Positions 27,136 through 36,665 are shown, numbered from the stretch's first letter. The stretch is 64,000 nt of DNA from Candidatus Nanohalococcus occultus (GCF_029207735.1 NZ_CP104395.1:726692-790691); one strand, 5' to 3'. The notes: a model not told the origin generated them from the letters alone. Translations and numbers: made by a program.

Positions 27136-28800
27136 GTGATCTCCCAGCAGCTAACCGCGGTTCTATCGAATTATTTCAGCGCTCCGGCAGGTTTTCTGGC
27201 GTTGCTGTCTTTGATACCGTTGGCACTGTTTTACTTCATGAAACCGGAGCCAGAGGAGCGTATAATGCCGTCGATGGCGTTTTTCATGAAGAAAAAGAAG
27301 TCTGGGAAGATGGAGCAGGCTTTAAGCCGGCTAGTAGCAAACCTCTTACTTGTTTTACACATTTTGTTTGTTGTAGGTGCGGCAGCGGCGATCGCACAAC
27401 CTTACATTATTGGAGAGCAGAGACCGGAAAACTCTGTGATTTTAGTTGATGTATCCGCATCTATGGGCGATGATTTCTCCGAGGCCAAAAGTTTCGCAAC
27501 CTCGAACCTCGGAGAGGAAAACACGGTAATTGTGGCCGGAGAGGACACCGATGTTCTAGCCCAATCAGCCTCAGCCGGTCAGGCAAGAAGCATAATATCA
27601 GAAATTGAGCTTAGAGACGTAGAGTCCGATATCGTATCAGGTATCGAGCTTGCTCAAAGCTACGAGGGAAACATTGTGTTGGCGAGCGATACAGTTCAGA
27701 CCAGTGATTCGAACTCGGCAAAACAGCTAGCTGACTCGCTGGGCGTAGATCGTTCGATCACCGGTTTCGATGCCTCCAACCAGAACAAATGGGGGATTAT
27801 CGAAGTCGATGACCGCGGACGTTACATAGAAGTAAAGAACTTCATGAACCAAAGCACGGATCTGGAGATCGATACACCGGCAGGAAGCCGAAACATCAGT
27901 TTGCCTGGCGAAGAAGTCCGTAAAGTCGAGTTAGAGACAGAAACAGGCCGGAACACTGTCGAGCTACCTGAAGACGGTCTTGAAGCCGATAACACAGCCT
28001 ACATCAGCATCCCGGAAAACCAGACAGTGGAGGTTACGTTCGTAGGCGATCAGGTAAACCCTTACTTCAGAGAAGCGGTAGAAGCAATCAGCTTCACCAC
28101 CTTCAAGTCCGTAAAGCCTCCAATCGACGACAGTCTAGACGCTGATGTGTACGTGGTTGGAGAAACCAATGAAGTACTATCTTCAACGGCTTCAGAGCTA
28201 CAGTCCGAGGCTAGAAATGGAAAATCACTGGTTCTGTTCGCACAGCCAGATTTAAAATCTAAAGGATTCAATCAGGCGCCTGCGAAAATAGAAGACCAAG
28301 TAAACGCAACAGTTGAAGTCACAAGACCGCGGAGAATCAATATTGGACGCACAGAAGTATTCCAAACAACGAATGTAACCGGCTCTAACTGGGCGATACC
28401 TTCCGGAACACTCGTGAACAGAAACTATGGAGCCGGAAACATCGTATTGTACAACCTTAACAACGATCGCTTCCGATACGATTTTTACTACCCTGTTTTC
28501 TGGAAAGGGCTTTTCGAAGAGCTAGAAGAACGGCCTTCGGCCTCTCAGCTTAACGTTGAGACAGGCGAACGAGTTGAAGGTACAAGAATAACAAGCTCAG
28601 GCTTCTACAACCTCTCAGGATCGACTTATGCCTCAAATCTTGAGAGCGTAGCTGAGTCAAATTCGGAACCTTTAACCGTTTCAAGTACGGTCAGCGCCGA
28701 TAGACGCGGTCAAAAAGACCTACAGAACTTCACAGCAGGAGCGCTTGCGCTTCTAGCAGCTCTAGAAGTTCTTTATTTAAAATGGATAGGTGAGCTTTGA
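27136..28800 (+). CDS. BatA-like membrane protein with VWA domain
   Basis: 554 residues, GTG start. N-terminal BatA/aerotolerance-type region: a helix (FLALLSLIPLALFYFMKP), the short segment MPSMAFFMKKKKSG, and a second helix (LLLVLHILFVVGAAAAIAQP). A von Willebrand A domain follows with a full MIDAS motif DVSASMG near 105 and a Thr/Asp pair further on. The middle is a beta-rich and Rossmann-like stretch, and a helix closes the chain (LALLAALEVLYL). It heads a VWA/MoxR/DUF58 operon. In related systems these act together in metal-dependent assembly or stress tolerance at the membrane. Confidence 0.85.
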   Translation: MISQQLTAVLSNYFSAPAGFLALLSLIPLALFYFMKPEPEERIMPSMAFFMKKKKSGKMEQALSRLVANLLLVLHILFVVGAAAAIAQPYIIGEQRPENSVILVDVSASMGDDFSEAKSFATSNLGEENTVIVAGEDTDVLAQSASAGQARSIISEIELRDVESDIVSGIELAQSYEGNIVLASDTVQTSDSNSAKQLADSLGVDRSITGFDASNQNKWGIIEVDDRGRYIEVKNFMNQSTDLEIDTPAGSRNISLPGEEVRKVELETETGRNTVELPEDGLEADNTAYISIPENQTVEVTFVGDQVNPYFREAVEAISFTTFKSVKPPIDDSLDADVYVVGETNEVLSSTASELQSEARNGKSLVLFAQPDLKSKGFNQAPAKIEDQVNATVEVTRPRRINIGRTEVFQTTNVTGSNWAIPSGTLVNRNYGAGNIVLYNLNNDRFRYDFYYPVFWKGLFEELEERPSASQLNVETGERVEGTRITSSGFYNLSGSTYASNLESVAESNSEPLTVSSTVSADRRGQKDLQNFTAGALALLAALEVLYLKWIGEL

Positions 28801-28847
28801 TGAACGACATAAAGAAATACAGAACTCAGAAAGGAGGTCCCGTCTAG
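28800..28847 (+). other. Possible coupled micro-ORF in operon gap
   Basis: ATG at 28800 overlaps the preceding TGA and reads MNDIKKYRTQKGGPV, stopping at the TAG directly before ATG 28848. The codons for K-G-G contain the AAAGGAGG ribosome binding site of the next gene. It may couple translation of the two VWA genes or be a chance reading of the spacer. Confidence 0.25.
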
Positions 28848-31052
28848 ATGGCAGGTTTCGAACAGCCATTAATGCTTCTTATAGCTTTGCTCGCAGCACC
28901 TGCGCTGTATGTAATCTATAGGAGAGAGTCTAGTTTCCAGACGCTAGTAGGAGTTTCAAGGATCAGCATAATAATTTTGCTCGCAATCGGGGCCGCACAG
29001 CCATTCATACAGTCTGAACAGCAGATAATGGAGGAGCCAACCGTAACGGTACTGAAAGACAGTTCAAGTTCGGCCAAGCTGCTGGATGATGTCGAACTAG
29101 ATTTTGAAGACGTTGAAGTCGAGACTCGTACCATAGCATCAGGTAACACCTCAGATCTACGGCAGGGCATACTCAGAAACATCGAACCTGATTCCGCATA
29201 CGTAACAGTCAGCGACTTCCAATCCAGTGACAGTTTAGAAGACATAGCCCGTAAAATAAATCAGGAAAACGCGAGTTTAAACGCTTTAAAGCCAGAGACG
29301 CGGCAAGATTCTGCTGTATCGATAGAAGGACCTAGTACAACGGTTCCCGGAGCGGAAAACAGCTACACCGTCACAGTAAGTTCGACAGGAACGAGTCCGG
29401 AGCCAGAAGTTGTTTTAAACGGAGAAACCATTGATGCGGAGAAAACCGGAGAGTCAAAATGGAGTTTTACGAGAACATTTGACTCTAAAGGTTCAAACAG
29501 CCTGAAAGCCTCTATAGACACCGATGACTCTTTCAGCAACAACAACGAGTTTTTCAAAACTATTAGAGTAACGGAAAAGCCAGAAGTACTTTTCATAGGA
29601 GCTGAAGGCTCCTTTGGGCGCGAAATATCCCGTTTCTACGATGTAACCTACCGGAGCAGTCTTCCAGATGATCTAGACAAGTACTATAGCATTATATCGA
29701 CAAAGGATATAGAATCATCGGAGCTTTCAAGCTACGTAGCTGAAGGCAACGGGTTTATCTACACAGGAGATACAGAGAAAGAAATGGGCCTCTCACCTGT
29801 AACGAAGGCAGAGACAGATCAGAGTACAGACGCCGCCAGGATTATGCTGACAGTTGATATTTCAGTAAGTACAGGCGAACAAGGCGTGAAAATGTCGAAG
29901 AAGCTGGCGTACAACCTTGTAGAGGATCTTCCAAGCAATTCAAAGGTCGGAGTTGTAGCCTACAACGGCGAGGCCTATCTAATCAACGAGCCAGTAGTTC
30001 TCGCAGAAAACAGAGACATGCTTAAATCAAAGATTTCAAGACTGAAAACCGAAGGACCTTCAGAACACCAGCTGGGCGTACGCGGAGCCAAGGAAGCATT
30101 AAAAGGCAAAGGAAACATAATATTCATCTCAGACGGTCGAGCTGAAGACACAACGCTAAATGGACGTGTTATAGAGAATAAGGCCGATGAAAAAGCGCTT
30201 GAAGAAGCATCACAGCTGGGCGACATCCGGCTCATCTCAGTCGGAGTTGGAGACCGGACGAACACGGAGTTCTTAAGAGAACTTGCACAAGAAGGAAACG
30301 GCAAGTACGTCGATGCGAACAATGCTCGAAGCATCGCCTTCGAATTTACAGCCGGAGGTGCGGCGAGCGGAACAAACCATCTTGAGACAGTCCGAGAACA
30401 CTTTATTACACGAGGACTGGATCTTTCATCCAGCGCAGCCAACTTTGACTCGGTAAAAGCCAAGCCAGGGGCAGATGTTCTAGTCGCAGGACGGGACGGA
30501 AGCATCTATCTTTCGAGCTGGAGGTACGGTCTTGGACGCGTAGCAGCTTTCAGCGGAGGCAGCAGCCAGCAAGACCTGCTTCTACAGGAAGATCCTCTTC
30601 TGGCAACACGGACCGTTTCGTGGACAGTTGGAGATCCTCAAAGAAAGCAGGAAAGATGGATTGAGGCCGAAGACGCACGTAAACCAGAGAAAATCACAGT
30701 AAGAGCGTCTTACGACTCAGACGAGTTGAAACGTCAGTCGTCCGACCTCTACAGCATGAGCATCCGTCCAGAGTCAAGAGGTTTCGGAAGTTACGAAAAC
30801 ACTGTTTACGCGTACAATTACCCTTACGAGTATCAGAACGTAGGCTATAACCCTCGAATGACCGATATAGTGCGCGATACCGGCGGAGGAGTCTACCTAC
30901 CGAATGAGACCGAACAGCTCAAACAGGATATAAAGAGCTTCTCAAGTAAGACTAAGGTGAAACGCCAGCAGCTCGGAAGCTACCTCATAGCTCTCGCGCT
31001 AATAGTTTTCCTAGCCGAAGTTGGCTACAGAAAGGCGAAAGGTAAAAAATGA
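28848..31052 (+). CDS. Membrane-anchored VWA-domain protein
   Basis: 734 residues. Two N-terminal helices (LLIALLAAPALYVIY, IIILLAIGAAQPFI) echo the preceding gene. A beta-sandwich region and a Rossmann-like part come next. A second VWA domain has MIDAS VDISVSTGEQG near 345 with a Thr and Asp (NIIFISDGRAED) further on. The last 100 residues end in a membrane helix (LIALALIVFLAEVGY). ATG 28848 follows GGAGG. Likely a partner of the BatA-like protein and substrate or effector of the MoxR ATPase downstream. Confidence 0.82.
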   Translation: MAGFEQPLMLLIALLAAPALYVIYRRESSFQTLVGVSRISIIILLAIGAAQPFIQSEQQIMEEPTVTVLKDSSSSAKLLDDVELDFEDVEVETRTIASGNTSDLRQGILRNIEPDSAYVTVSDFQSSDSLEDIARKINQENASLNALKPETRQDSAVSIEGPSTTVPGAENSYTVTVSSTGTSPEPEVVLNGETIDAEKTGESKWSFTRTFDSKGSNSLKASIDTDDSFSNNNEFFKTIRVTEKPEVLFIGAEGSFGREISRFYDVTYRSSLPDDLDKYYSIISTKDIESSELSSYVAEGNGFIYTGDTEKEMGLSPVTKAETDQSTDAARIMLTVDISVSTGEQGVKMSKKLAYNLVEDLPSNSKVGVVAYNGEAYLINEPVVLAENRDMLKSKISRLKTEGPSEHQLGVRGAKEALKGKGNIIFISDGRAEDTTLNGRVIENKADEKALEEASQLGDIRLISVGVGDRTNTEFLRELAQEGNGKYVDANNARSIAFEFTAGGAASGTNHLETVREHFITRGLDLSSSAANFDSVKAKPGADVLVAGRDGSIYLSSWRYGLGRVAAFSGGSSQQDLLLQEDPLLATRTVSWTVGDPQRKQERWIEAEDARKPEKITVRASYDSDELKRQSSDLYSMSIRPESRGFGSYENTVYAYNYPYEYQNVGYNPRMTDIVRDTGGGVYLPNETEQLKQDIKSFSSKTKVKRQQLGSYLIALALIVFLAEVGYRKAKGKK

Positions 31053-31087
31053 AAAGAGACAAGCAATACAGAGAAGTGACTAGCTAA
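31049..31087 (+). other. Possible coupled micro-ORF in operon gap
   Basis: ATG 31049 overlaps the preceding TGA (ATGA) and reads MKRDKQYREVTS, ending with a TAA that shares its last A with the ATG of the next gene. It has no clear ribosome binding site inside. Its K-x-Y-R core resembles the micro-ORF at 28800, and a 13-nt stretch of the DNA (AAG-AATACAGA) is nearly the same. Confidence 0.25.
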
Positions 31088-31578
31088 TGGAAACACCTAT
31101 GCTTAAAAGACGTCTGAACCCGTTTTTACTTGCTTCGACAGTTTTAGTGCTTTCTCTGCTCGCAGGTCTAGCAGTTACATGGCAAGGACAGCTAAGCGAT
31201 CTGATGAGCGAGAAAAAGAACTTATCGACACAGATACAGGAGAAAAACGAGGAAATTCAGGCGCTTGAAGCCGAGAAAGCCAACCTATCAGAGGAATCCA
31301 GCACACTGGAGGATACGGTAAGCCAGTTAAAGAGTTTAAACAACCAGCTAGATGCTACAATCAAGGAAAGAGAGGCTAAGATTTCAAGCCTGGAGAATAT
31401 AATAGACGATCGCAACGAAGAGATTGAAAGCCTAAACGACACCGCTGAAGACTTAAGAGACAACTTCACAGACTTGCGAGACACATTCCAAACCGTCTGT
31501 AGCGAGGAAGAGGACTCTGGGAACATAACAGAGGACTCTGAGACGCTCTGTGAAAGCGAATTCGGTGACAATTACTGA
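31087..31578 (+). CDS. Membrane-anchored coiled-coil protein
   Basis: 163 residues: one N-terminal membrane helix (FLLASTVLVLSLLAGLAVTW) and a long extracytoplasmic coiled coil (about 40-140; regular Leu/Ile heptads with Glu, Lys, Asn). The acidic tail holds two Cys in TVCSEEED and TLCESEF. No catalytic motif. TAATG and TGATG overlaps tie it tightly to its neighbours in the VWA operon. It may tether or space the VWA proteins at the cell surface; this is inference. Confidence 0.75.
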   Translation: METPMLKRRLNPFLLASTVLVLSLLAGLAVTWQGQLSDLMSEKKNLSTQIQEKNEEIQALEAEKANLSEESSTLEDTVSQLKSLNNQLDATIKEREAKISSLENIIDDRNEEIESLNDTAEDLRDNFTDLRDTFQTVCSEEEDSGNITEDSETLCESEFGDNY

Positions 31579-32333
31579 TGAGAGTCGAACAGTTACTGAA
31601 GCAGCTAAGAAGAGAGTTTATCAAAGTCAATCTACTTCAGTCGCTGTTAGACGGCCTCGTATTCTTCCTTGTAAGCAACATAGTTCTGTTTTTCTTCAAC
31701 ATCAACGTCTTCTCGAGTGTCCCGAACAGCTATGTTCTAGCCGCAGCCACTCTAGCGTTCTCGCTTTCCGATCTATACTACCGTACTCAACAGTACGACC
31801 TGGAGCTATACGAGGAGAAAAACCCGGAACTCCAGGAAATCCTGAGAACTGCCCGAGACAACATTGACAAAAACAATATTGTATCACAGGCTCTTTTCGA
31901 TGATCTTCTGGATCGAGCTAGAAGAGTTACTTCCGAAAGCATCATACCTGCCAAACAGATAATTTACAAGACCTTGGCCGTCGGAATTCTTTCTTTCTTG
32001 ACAGTTATGAGCGGTCTGGCAGATTTCCAGCTTGGCAACCAGGGAACCGATCTTCTACAGTCCCCTGAAGACTTACAGAGATTCATAAATGACGGAGACG
32101 ACGATGGATTCGAGTTAGAAAACTCATCGGATGTTTTCGGAGATGAAAGCGATATTGATGCCTCGGATATGCGTATTAACTTCAGCGTGGAGGGTTCAGG
32201 CAGCGCGGAGAACGCAGATCTGGGTTCGGAAGATGGAGGCGCCGAAACAGTGACTTTGGACTCTACAGCATCTTTTGACGAAGAGCTTGCTCTAGCAAGG
32301 AGATACAGCCTGGCTATAAAGGAGCTTGGCTAA
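31578..32333 (+). CDS. Membrane protein of the VWA/MoxR operon
   Basis: 251 residues. Two N-terminal helices (about 22-65, FFLVSNIVLFFF and YVLAAATLAFSLSDLYY), a charged cytoplasmic helical part (YEEKNPELQEILRTARDNI), a third helix (LAVGILSFLTVMSGLADF), and a very acidic tail with Asp/Glu/Ser runs. Proteins of this plan sit beside MoxR and DUF58 genes in haloarchaea, as I recall. I cannot assign a function. Start overlaps the preceding stop (TGATG). Confidence 0.72.
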   Translation: MRVEQLLKQLRREFIKVNLLQSLLDGLVFFLVSNIVLFFFNINVFSSVPNSYVLAAATLAFSLSDLYYRTQQYDLELYEEKNPELQEILRTARDNIDKNNIVSQALFDDLLDRARRVTSESIIPAKQIIYKTLAVGILSFLTVMSGLADFQLGNQGTDLLQSPEDLQRFINDGDDDGFELENSSDVFGDESDIDASDMRINFSVEGSGSAENADLGSEDGGAETVTLDSTASFDEELALARRYSLAIKELG

Positions 32334-32365
32334 CCGATTTAATTCCCGAGCAGTCATACTGTACT

Positions 32366-33334
32366 ATGAAGATCAAAGGAATGGATGAAGCCGGAAAGTA
32401 CGAAAAGGCTAACGAGAAACTAAACGAAGTACTAGAAGAGACCTCGAAAGTTATCGTAGGCCAAGAAAAGGTTCAAAGACAGCTCCTTATCTCAATTCTA
32501 TGCGACGGCAACGTACTGATGGAATCATACCCCGGCCTGGGAAAAACCAAGATGGTTAGAACGCTCTCGAAGGTTCTAGGACTGGACTTTTCCCGTATCC
32601 AGAACACCCCTGACTTGATGCCAAGCGATATCACCGGAACACACATAATTAACGAAAACAGTAGCGGAGAGAAAGACTTCGTCTTTCAGCAGGGACCGAT
32701 CTTTTCCAACATGGTTCTGGCCGATGAGATCAACCGTGCTACACCTAAGACCCAGGCTGCTTTGCTGGAAGCGATGGAGGAAAAGCAGGTAACGGTAGGA
32801 AACCAGTCTTACAGTCTGGATAAACCGTTTTTCCTCATGGCAACTCAGAACCCGATCGATCAGGAAGGAACGTATCCTTTGCCTGAAGCACAGAGCGACC
32901 GGTTTTTAATGAAGATCAGAGTCGATTATCCAAGCCAACAAGAGGAGGAAAAAGTTGTCGATAGGTTTACAGGCGAGTTAAACTTCGATCCTCAGCTAAA
33001 CACGGTTCTTTCAGAGGCTTCTCTTCTAAAGCTCCAGGAGTTCACCCGACAAGTCCCTATCGCCGACGACTTGAGGACTAAAGCTGTGAACGTTGTATCG
33101 GAGACCAGAGAACACGAGGACCTGAACTTCGGTGCCTCACCTAGAGCCTCGCTTTCCCTGGTTCTTGCGGCCAAGGCCCGTGCGATTATCGAAGGACGGA
33201 ACCATGTCTCGGAAGAGGACATCGAGGAGGTCGCACAGCCAGTAATGCGTCATAGAATCGGTTTGAGTTTCCAGGCTGAAAAACAGGGTAAGGACGCAGA
33301 CAGCGTGGTAGAGGAGATCCTGGAGAAATACTGA
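32366..33334 (+). CDS. MoxR-family AAA+ ATPase
   Basis: 322 residues. Walker A ESYPGLGKTKMV near 53-64, Walker B NMVLADEINRATPKTQAALLEAMEE near 113-137, sensor 1 FFLMATQNPIDQEGTYPLPEAQSDRF, and the helical lid at the C-terminus. MoxR ATPases remodel or activate VWA proteins. An ATTTAATTC element at about 32336-32344 lies 27 nt before the ATG, so this gene can be transcribed apart from the upstream four genes. Its TGATG junction couples it to DUF58. Confidence 0.95.
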   Translation: MKIKGMDEAGKYEKANEKLNEVLEETSKVIVGQEKVQRQLLISILCDGNVLMESYPGLGKTKMVRTLSKVLGLDFSRIQNTPDLMPSDITGTHIINENSSGEKDFVFQQGPIFSNMVLADEINRATPKTQAALLEAMEEKQVTVGNQSYSLDKPFFLMATQNPIDQEGTYPLPEAQSDRFLMKIRVDYPSQQEEEKVVDRFTGELNFDPQLNTVLSEASLLKLQEFTRQVPIADDLRTKAVNVVSETREHEDLNFGASPRASLSLVLAAKARAIIEGRNHVSEEDIEEVAQPVMRHRIGLSFQAEKQGKDADSVVEEILEKY

Positions 33335-34197
33335 TGATCGAGGTCGATTTCCTGAAGGAGCTTGACCGTTTCAACCTAGCTCTGAAGAAAAACTCCGTAG
33401 AATTAAAGCAAGGCGAACAGTCCTCGAACTCGACCGGACAGGGAATGATCTTCGAGGACCACAAGAAGTATACGCCCGGCGATGACATCCGGAAGATGGA
33501 CTGGAAAGCCTATGCGCGGACAGGAGACCTCTACATCAAACGGTTCGAGGAGGAAAAATCAGTTACAGTCCACATACTGATCGACCGTTCAAGCTCCATG
33601 GATTACGGAGAGGCCGAAAACAAGTACGATTTTGCCTCAAAGCTCGGACTTGGAATAGCACACATGGTTTCAAACACCAACGACCGGTTCCGTTTCTCAG
33701 TCTTCTCTGAGACCGTAACCGACATCTCCAGCGGACGGAGGAATGCGGATCTTGCCTCTCTGGTTGATACACTTAACAACCTGAGGAAGACCCCCGAGTC
33801 GAAGATAGGTAACTGCCTGAGTGACTATGGCAGCAGGATCAGAAACAAATCGGTCGTCGTAGTTCTATCAGATTTCCTGGTCGATATAGAGGAGATCGAG
33901 GACGGACTTGCCTCCCTACAGAACACCGATACAATACTTGTCAACACTCTTGATAGCTCGGAGATAAGCCCGGATATGGAAGGCGATAAGATACTGAAAG
34001 ATCCAGAATCCGGCTCAACTTTACGGACCTATCTCTCTAAACGTATTCGTTCAAGTTACGAGCAGAAAATGGAGAAACATACTTCCGAGGTTGAGGAAAC
34101 CGCAAGAAAGTACGGTGCCGAGTACGTAAAAGTTAATACCGGAGAGGATTTCTTCGATGCGTTTTCAAGAGTCTGGGGCCGATTGAACAGGGACTGA
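33334..34197 (+). CDS. DUF58 (VWA-like) protein
   Basis: 287 residues. The DUF58 signature GDDIRKMDWKAYARTGDLYIKRFEEEK lies at about 50-75 (shown here only in part: D-W-K-A-Y-A-R-T). A VWA-like domain has MIDAS LIDRSSSMDYG near 87. Always found with MoxR ATPases, as here with 1-nt overlap. It is thought to act as an adaptor in MoxR-dependent activation. No membrane helix seen. Confidence 0.93.
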   Translation: MIEVDFLKELDRFNLALKKNSVELKQGEQSSNSTGQGMIFEDHKKYTPGDDIRKMDWKAYARTGDLYIKRFEEEKSVTVHILIDRSSSMDYGEAENKYDFASKLGLGIAHMVSNTNDRFRFSVFSETVTDISSGRRNADLASLVDTLNNLRKTPESKIGNCLSDYGSRIRNKSVVVVLSDFLVDIEEIEDGLASLQNTDTILVNTLDSSEISPDMEGDKILKDPESGSTLRTYLSKRIRSSYEQKMEKHTSEVEETARKYGAEYVKVNTGEDFFDAFSRVWGRLNRD

Positions 34198-34226
34198 CTT
34201 TAGATTTCCGGACGATTAGATTCTCC

Positions 34227-34952
34227 ATGGATGTATTCGGCTTCAAAACAGTTGATTCCCTTCCCGCACTTTACCACCCGGAACTCGATATACTCGCAGT
34301 ATCCGATCTACATCTAGGCCTGGAGAAAGCGGTTAGCTACGATGGAAACTACGTCCCAAAGTTCCAACTTGAGGAGATTAAAGAAGACATCCGGACACTG
34401 AAAGAACAGACCGATGCGTCACGCATACTGCTTAACGGCGATCTAAAACACGAGTTCAGCCACACACGTTTTTCGGAAAAGGAAGAGATAGAAGAGTTCT
34501 TCAAATTTCTACAGAGAGTTTTCCAAGAGATAATAGTGATCGAAGGCAACCATGATACCTATCTAGAGGATATAATCCCCGAAGAAAACCTGTTTGAAAG
34601 CTTTCTCGAAGACGGAGTACTGTTCACGCATGGACATCGAAGTATTGAAGACAAAGAGTTCGAAACCCTGGTTATAGGTCACGAACATCCCGCATTGAAG
34701 CTTGAAGATGAAATAGGTATCACGGAAAAGTTTGACTGCCTTTTATACGGACAGATGGAAGACAATCGAAATATTATCGTACTACCTGCGTTTTCGAAAA
34801 TGGCAGGAGGGAGCGGAGTGAATAAAATGCCTAGCTCAGAGTTACTCTCGCCTGTTCTAAGAGATAAAACAGACGTTAGGACGCTTAAAGCCATTGCAAT
34901 AGATAAAGAAGCCGGTATATTTGAGTTCCCTAGGCTTCATCGTATACAATAG
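34227..34952 (+). CDS. Metallophosphoesterase (calcineurin-like)
   Basis: 241 residues with the metal-binding motifs of the superfamily: AVSDLHLGLEKA near 24-35, LLNGDLKHEF near 69, VIEGNHDTYL near 107, FTHGHRS near 130 and VIGHEHPAL near 146. This is the archaeal ICC-like subgroup (phosphodiesterase or nuclease). In other archaea such genes often neighbour Lhr-type helicases; here lhr is about 9 kb away. The substrate is not known. Confidence 0.88.
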   Translation: MDVFGFKTVDSLPALYHPELDILAVSDLHLGLEKAVSYDGNYVPKFQLEEIKEDIRTLKEQTDASRILLNGDLKHEFSHTRFSEKEEIEEFFKFLQRVFQEIIVIEGNHDTYLEDIIPEENLFESFLEDGVLFTHGHRSIEDKEFETLVIGHEHPALKLEDEIGITEKFDCLLYGQMEDNRNIIVLPAFSKMAGGSGVNKMPSSELLSPVLRDKTDVRTLKAIAIDKEAGIFEFPRLHRIQ

Positions 34953-34988
34953 AATTACTATAAATACTTAAGATACTATAGAACATCT

Positions 34989-35486
34989 ATGACAGATGGA
35001 AATAATGATACAAACATAGGCAGTGCTGAAAAAGACCGCATAGCAAGCGAAGTATACCTCAAAAACGCGAATGCTCTTCTAAACCGCATAAGCGAAGTTT
35101 ACGGAACCTCGGTTGACGGAGACTTAGCAGAGGGATTCAGAGGGATCCCACGGAAAGGCACGGACAACATGAACATGGAGTTTGAGAACGGAGATATTCT
35201 CTCGGGAAGCTTCCAGCTGAAAGGAGATCAGCCACAGGAAGACCTCTCCAGTCTTGGAACAGAAGGATGGATGGTATACACCGGCCCTGACGGAGATCAG
35301 GTACAGCTTTACAGCGACGGAGACTTGGTAAATTACCGGGAGCCAGCGCTTCAAGAAGGCGAGTTCAGAATATCGTACCACGACATGGAGTCTGGAGAAA
35401 ATTACGTCCACAGAGGCAGCCTCGAAGACGGTCCGGCCGCATCCTGGCTAGGCGTCAAGGACTTCCTGGACGAAGTTCAAGAGTAG
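34989..35486 (+). CDS. Hypothetical acidic protein
   Basis: 165 residues, strongly acidic, no membrane segment or Cys. A helical N-terminal part (EKDRIASEVYLKNANALLNRISEVYG) precedes a beta-rich domain with repeated Gly-Asp turns. I do not recognise the family. A CTATAAATACTTAAG element at about 34958-34972 lies around 27 nt before the ATG, implying its own leaderless promoter. Tail overlaps the convergent MFS gene by 10 nt. Confidence 0.65.
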   Translation: MTDGNNDTNIGSAEKDRIASEVYLKNANALLNRISEVYGTSVDGDLAEGFRGIPRKGTDNMNMEFENGDILSGSFQLKGDQPQEDLSSLGTEGWMVYTGPDGDQVQLYSDGDLVNYREPALQEGEFRISYHDMESGENYVHRGSLEDGPAASWLGVKDFLDEVQE

Positions 35487-36646
35487 ATAAAACTTGTTAC
35501 AGCGATGGCAACGGCGATAACAGCAGCCAGTAAAAACGAGCTACTGACGCCGTAAACATCGGCAATCGCTCCCGCCATTATAGGCCCTATAGCTTGTCCT
35601 ATATGCTTGAATAATTCAAAGAACCCCATCATTTCGCCTTCTAGCTCATCAGGAACCCTTGAATCGAAGAACGAGTGAATTGGCGGCGACATACCGCCAG
35701 AAAGCAATCGTGCGAAGAAAAACAGTCCGGCGACAATGTAAAGATTGGAAAACTGGCTCAGAGCAGCTAGAAATACGGCAAGGAACAGCGACATCCATTT
35801 AACCGAGTTAAGATTGCCTATTTTATCAGCTACCTCGCCGAATGCGAACTGGAAAAGCTTTGGAACCAACGCCAGTCCGAATACTATCCCCATCTCCGGG
35901 TAGCTGGCATTTATTTCGTTCAAAAGCAGCGGGATTGCCAGCCAGTAAAAGGAAAATATTATAGAATACAGGAAAACAAGCATGAAAGGCTGCTTAAGAT
36001 GTTCCCAGTTATCCGTTAAATGCTGCCAGTCATCGATGTAAGTGTTTTTCCGCTCAAGAGCCTTCAAGGACTCAAATACGCTTTTCTTAGTAGCGATACC
36101 TACATACACATAGTAAAGAGCTAGCCCCAAGACCGTTGTAAACATCCAGAGGTAAAAAGGAAGTTTGAATCCGTTTGAAGCTATCAGGAAACCTCCTATG
36201 ATAGGTCCTATGACTATAGCAAGATTCATGCCTAGGAAAAATACAGAGATTGATTCAGACTCATATTCAGGGTCAGCGGATTTCAAGTTCAGACTCCATC
36301 CGGAGTTCCAGACAAGAGCTTTGGTCAAACCCTCAGAGACCTTGCCTAAAATAAGAAACGCAGGTATAGCCGTAAGATAAAGAACCGGCGAAAGCAAAGA
36401 AACTATCAGACCTGTGAAAAGCACTATGCGTTCTCCTGCGCGTTGAACGAGATTTCCTACAGGAATATCAATTAGTATAGGTATTATGGCCGGTAGCGAT
36501 GTGAGTATGCCGATCAAGAAGACGCTTGTAATATGTTGTTCGAAATAGACAGGCAGAAAGTTCCATACTGTGCTTCTTCCCAGCCATCCAAAGAGAAATA
36601 TTACTGAAAGATACTTGCTGATAGCCGGGACCTTATCGAACTCCAT
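35477..36646 (-). CDS. Major facilitator superfamily transporter
   Basis: 389 residues with 11-12 hydrophobic segments in the MFS layout. The loop 2-3 region (DIPVGNLVQRAGERIVLFTGLIV) resembles the GxxxDRxGRR motif A, and a second copy is FGEVADKIGNLNSVKWM. The central cytoplasmic loop is about 40 residues (ESLKALERKNTYIDDWQHL). Substrate unknown; drug or metabolite efflux is a common role. Last gene of a three-gene minus-strand unit (37143 to 35477). Confidence 0.88.
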   Translation of the reverse strand: MEFDKVPAISKYLSVIFLFGWLGRSTVWNFLPVYFEQHITSVFLIGILTSLPAIIPILIDIPVGNLVQRAGERIVLFTGLIVSLLSPVLYLTAIPAFLILGKVSEGLTKALVWNSGWSLNLKSADPEYESESISVFFLGMNLAIVIGPIIGGFLIASNGFKLPFYLWMFTTVLGLALYYVYVGIATKKSVFESLKALERKNTYIDDWQHLTDNWEHLKQPFMLVFLYSIIFSFYWLAIPLLLNEINASYPEMGIVFGLALVPKLFQFAFGEVADKIGNLNSVKWMSLFLAVFLAALSQFSNLYIVAGLFFFARLLSGGMSPPIHSFFDSRVPDELEGEMMGFFELFKHIGQAIGPIMAGAIADVYGVSSSFLLAAVIAVAIAVTSFIYS

Positions 36647-36665
36647 TATATCTTAAGACTTCAGT

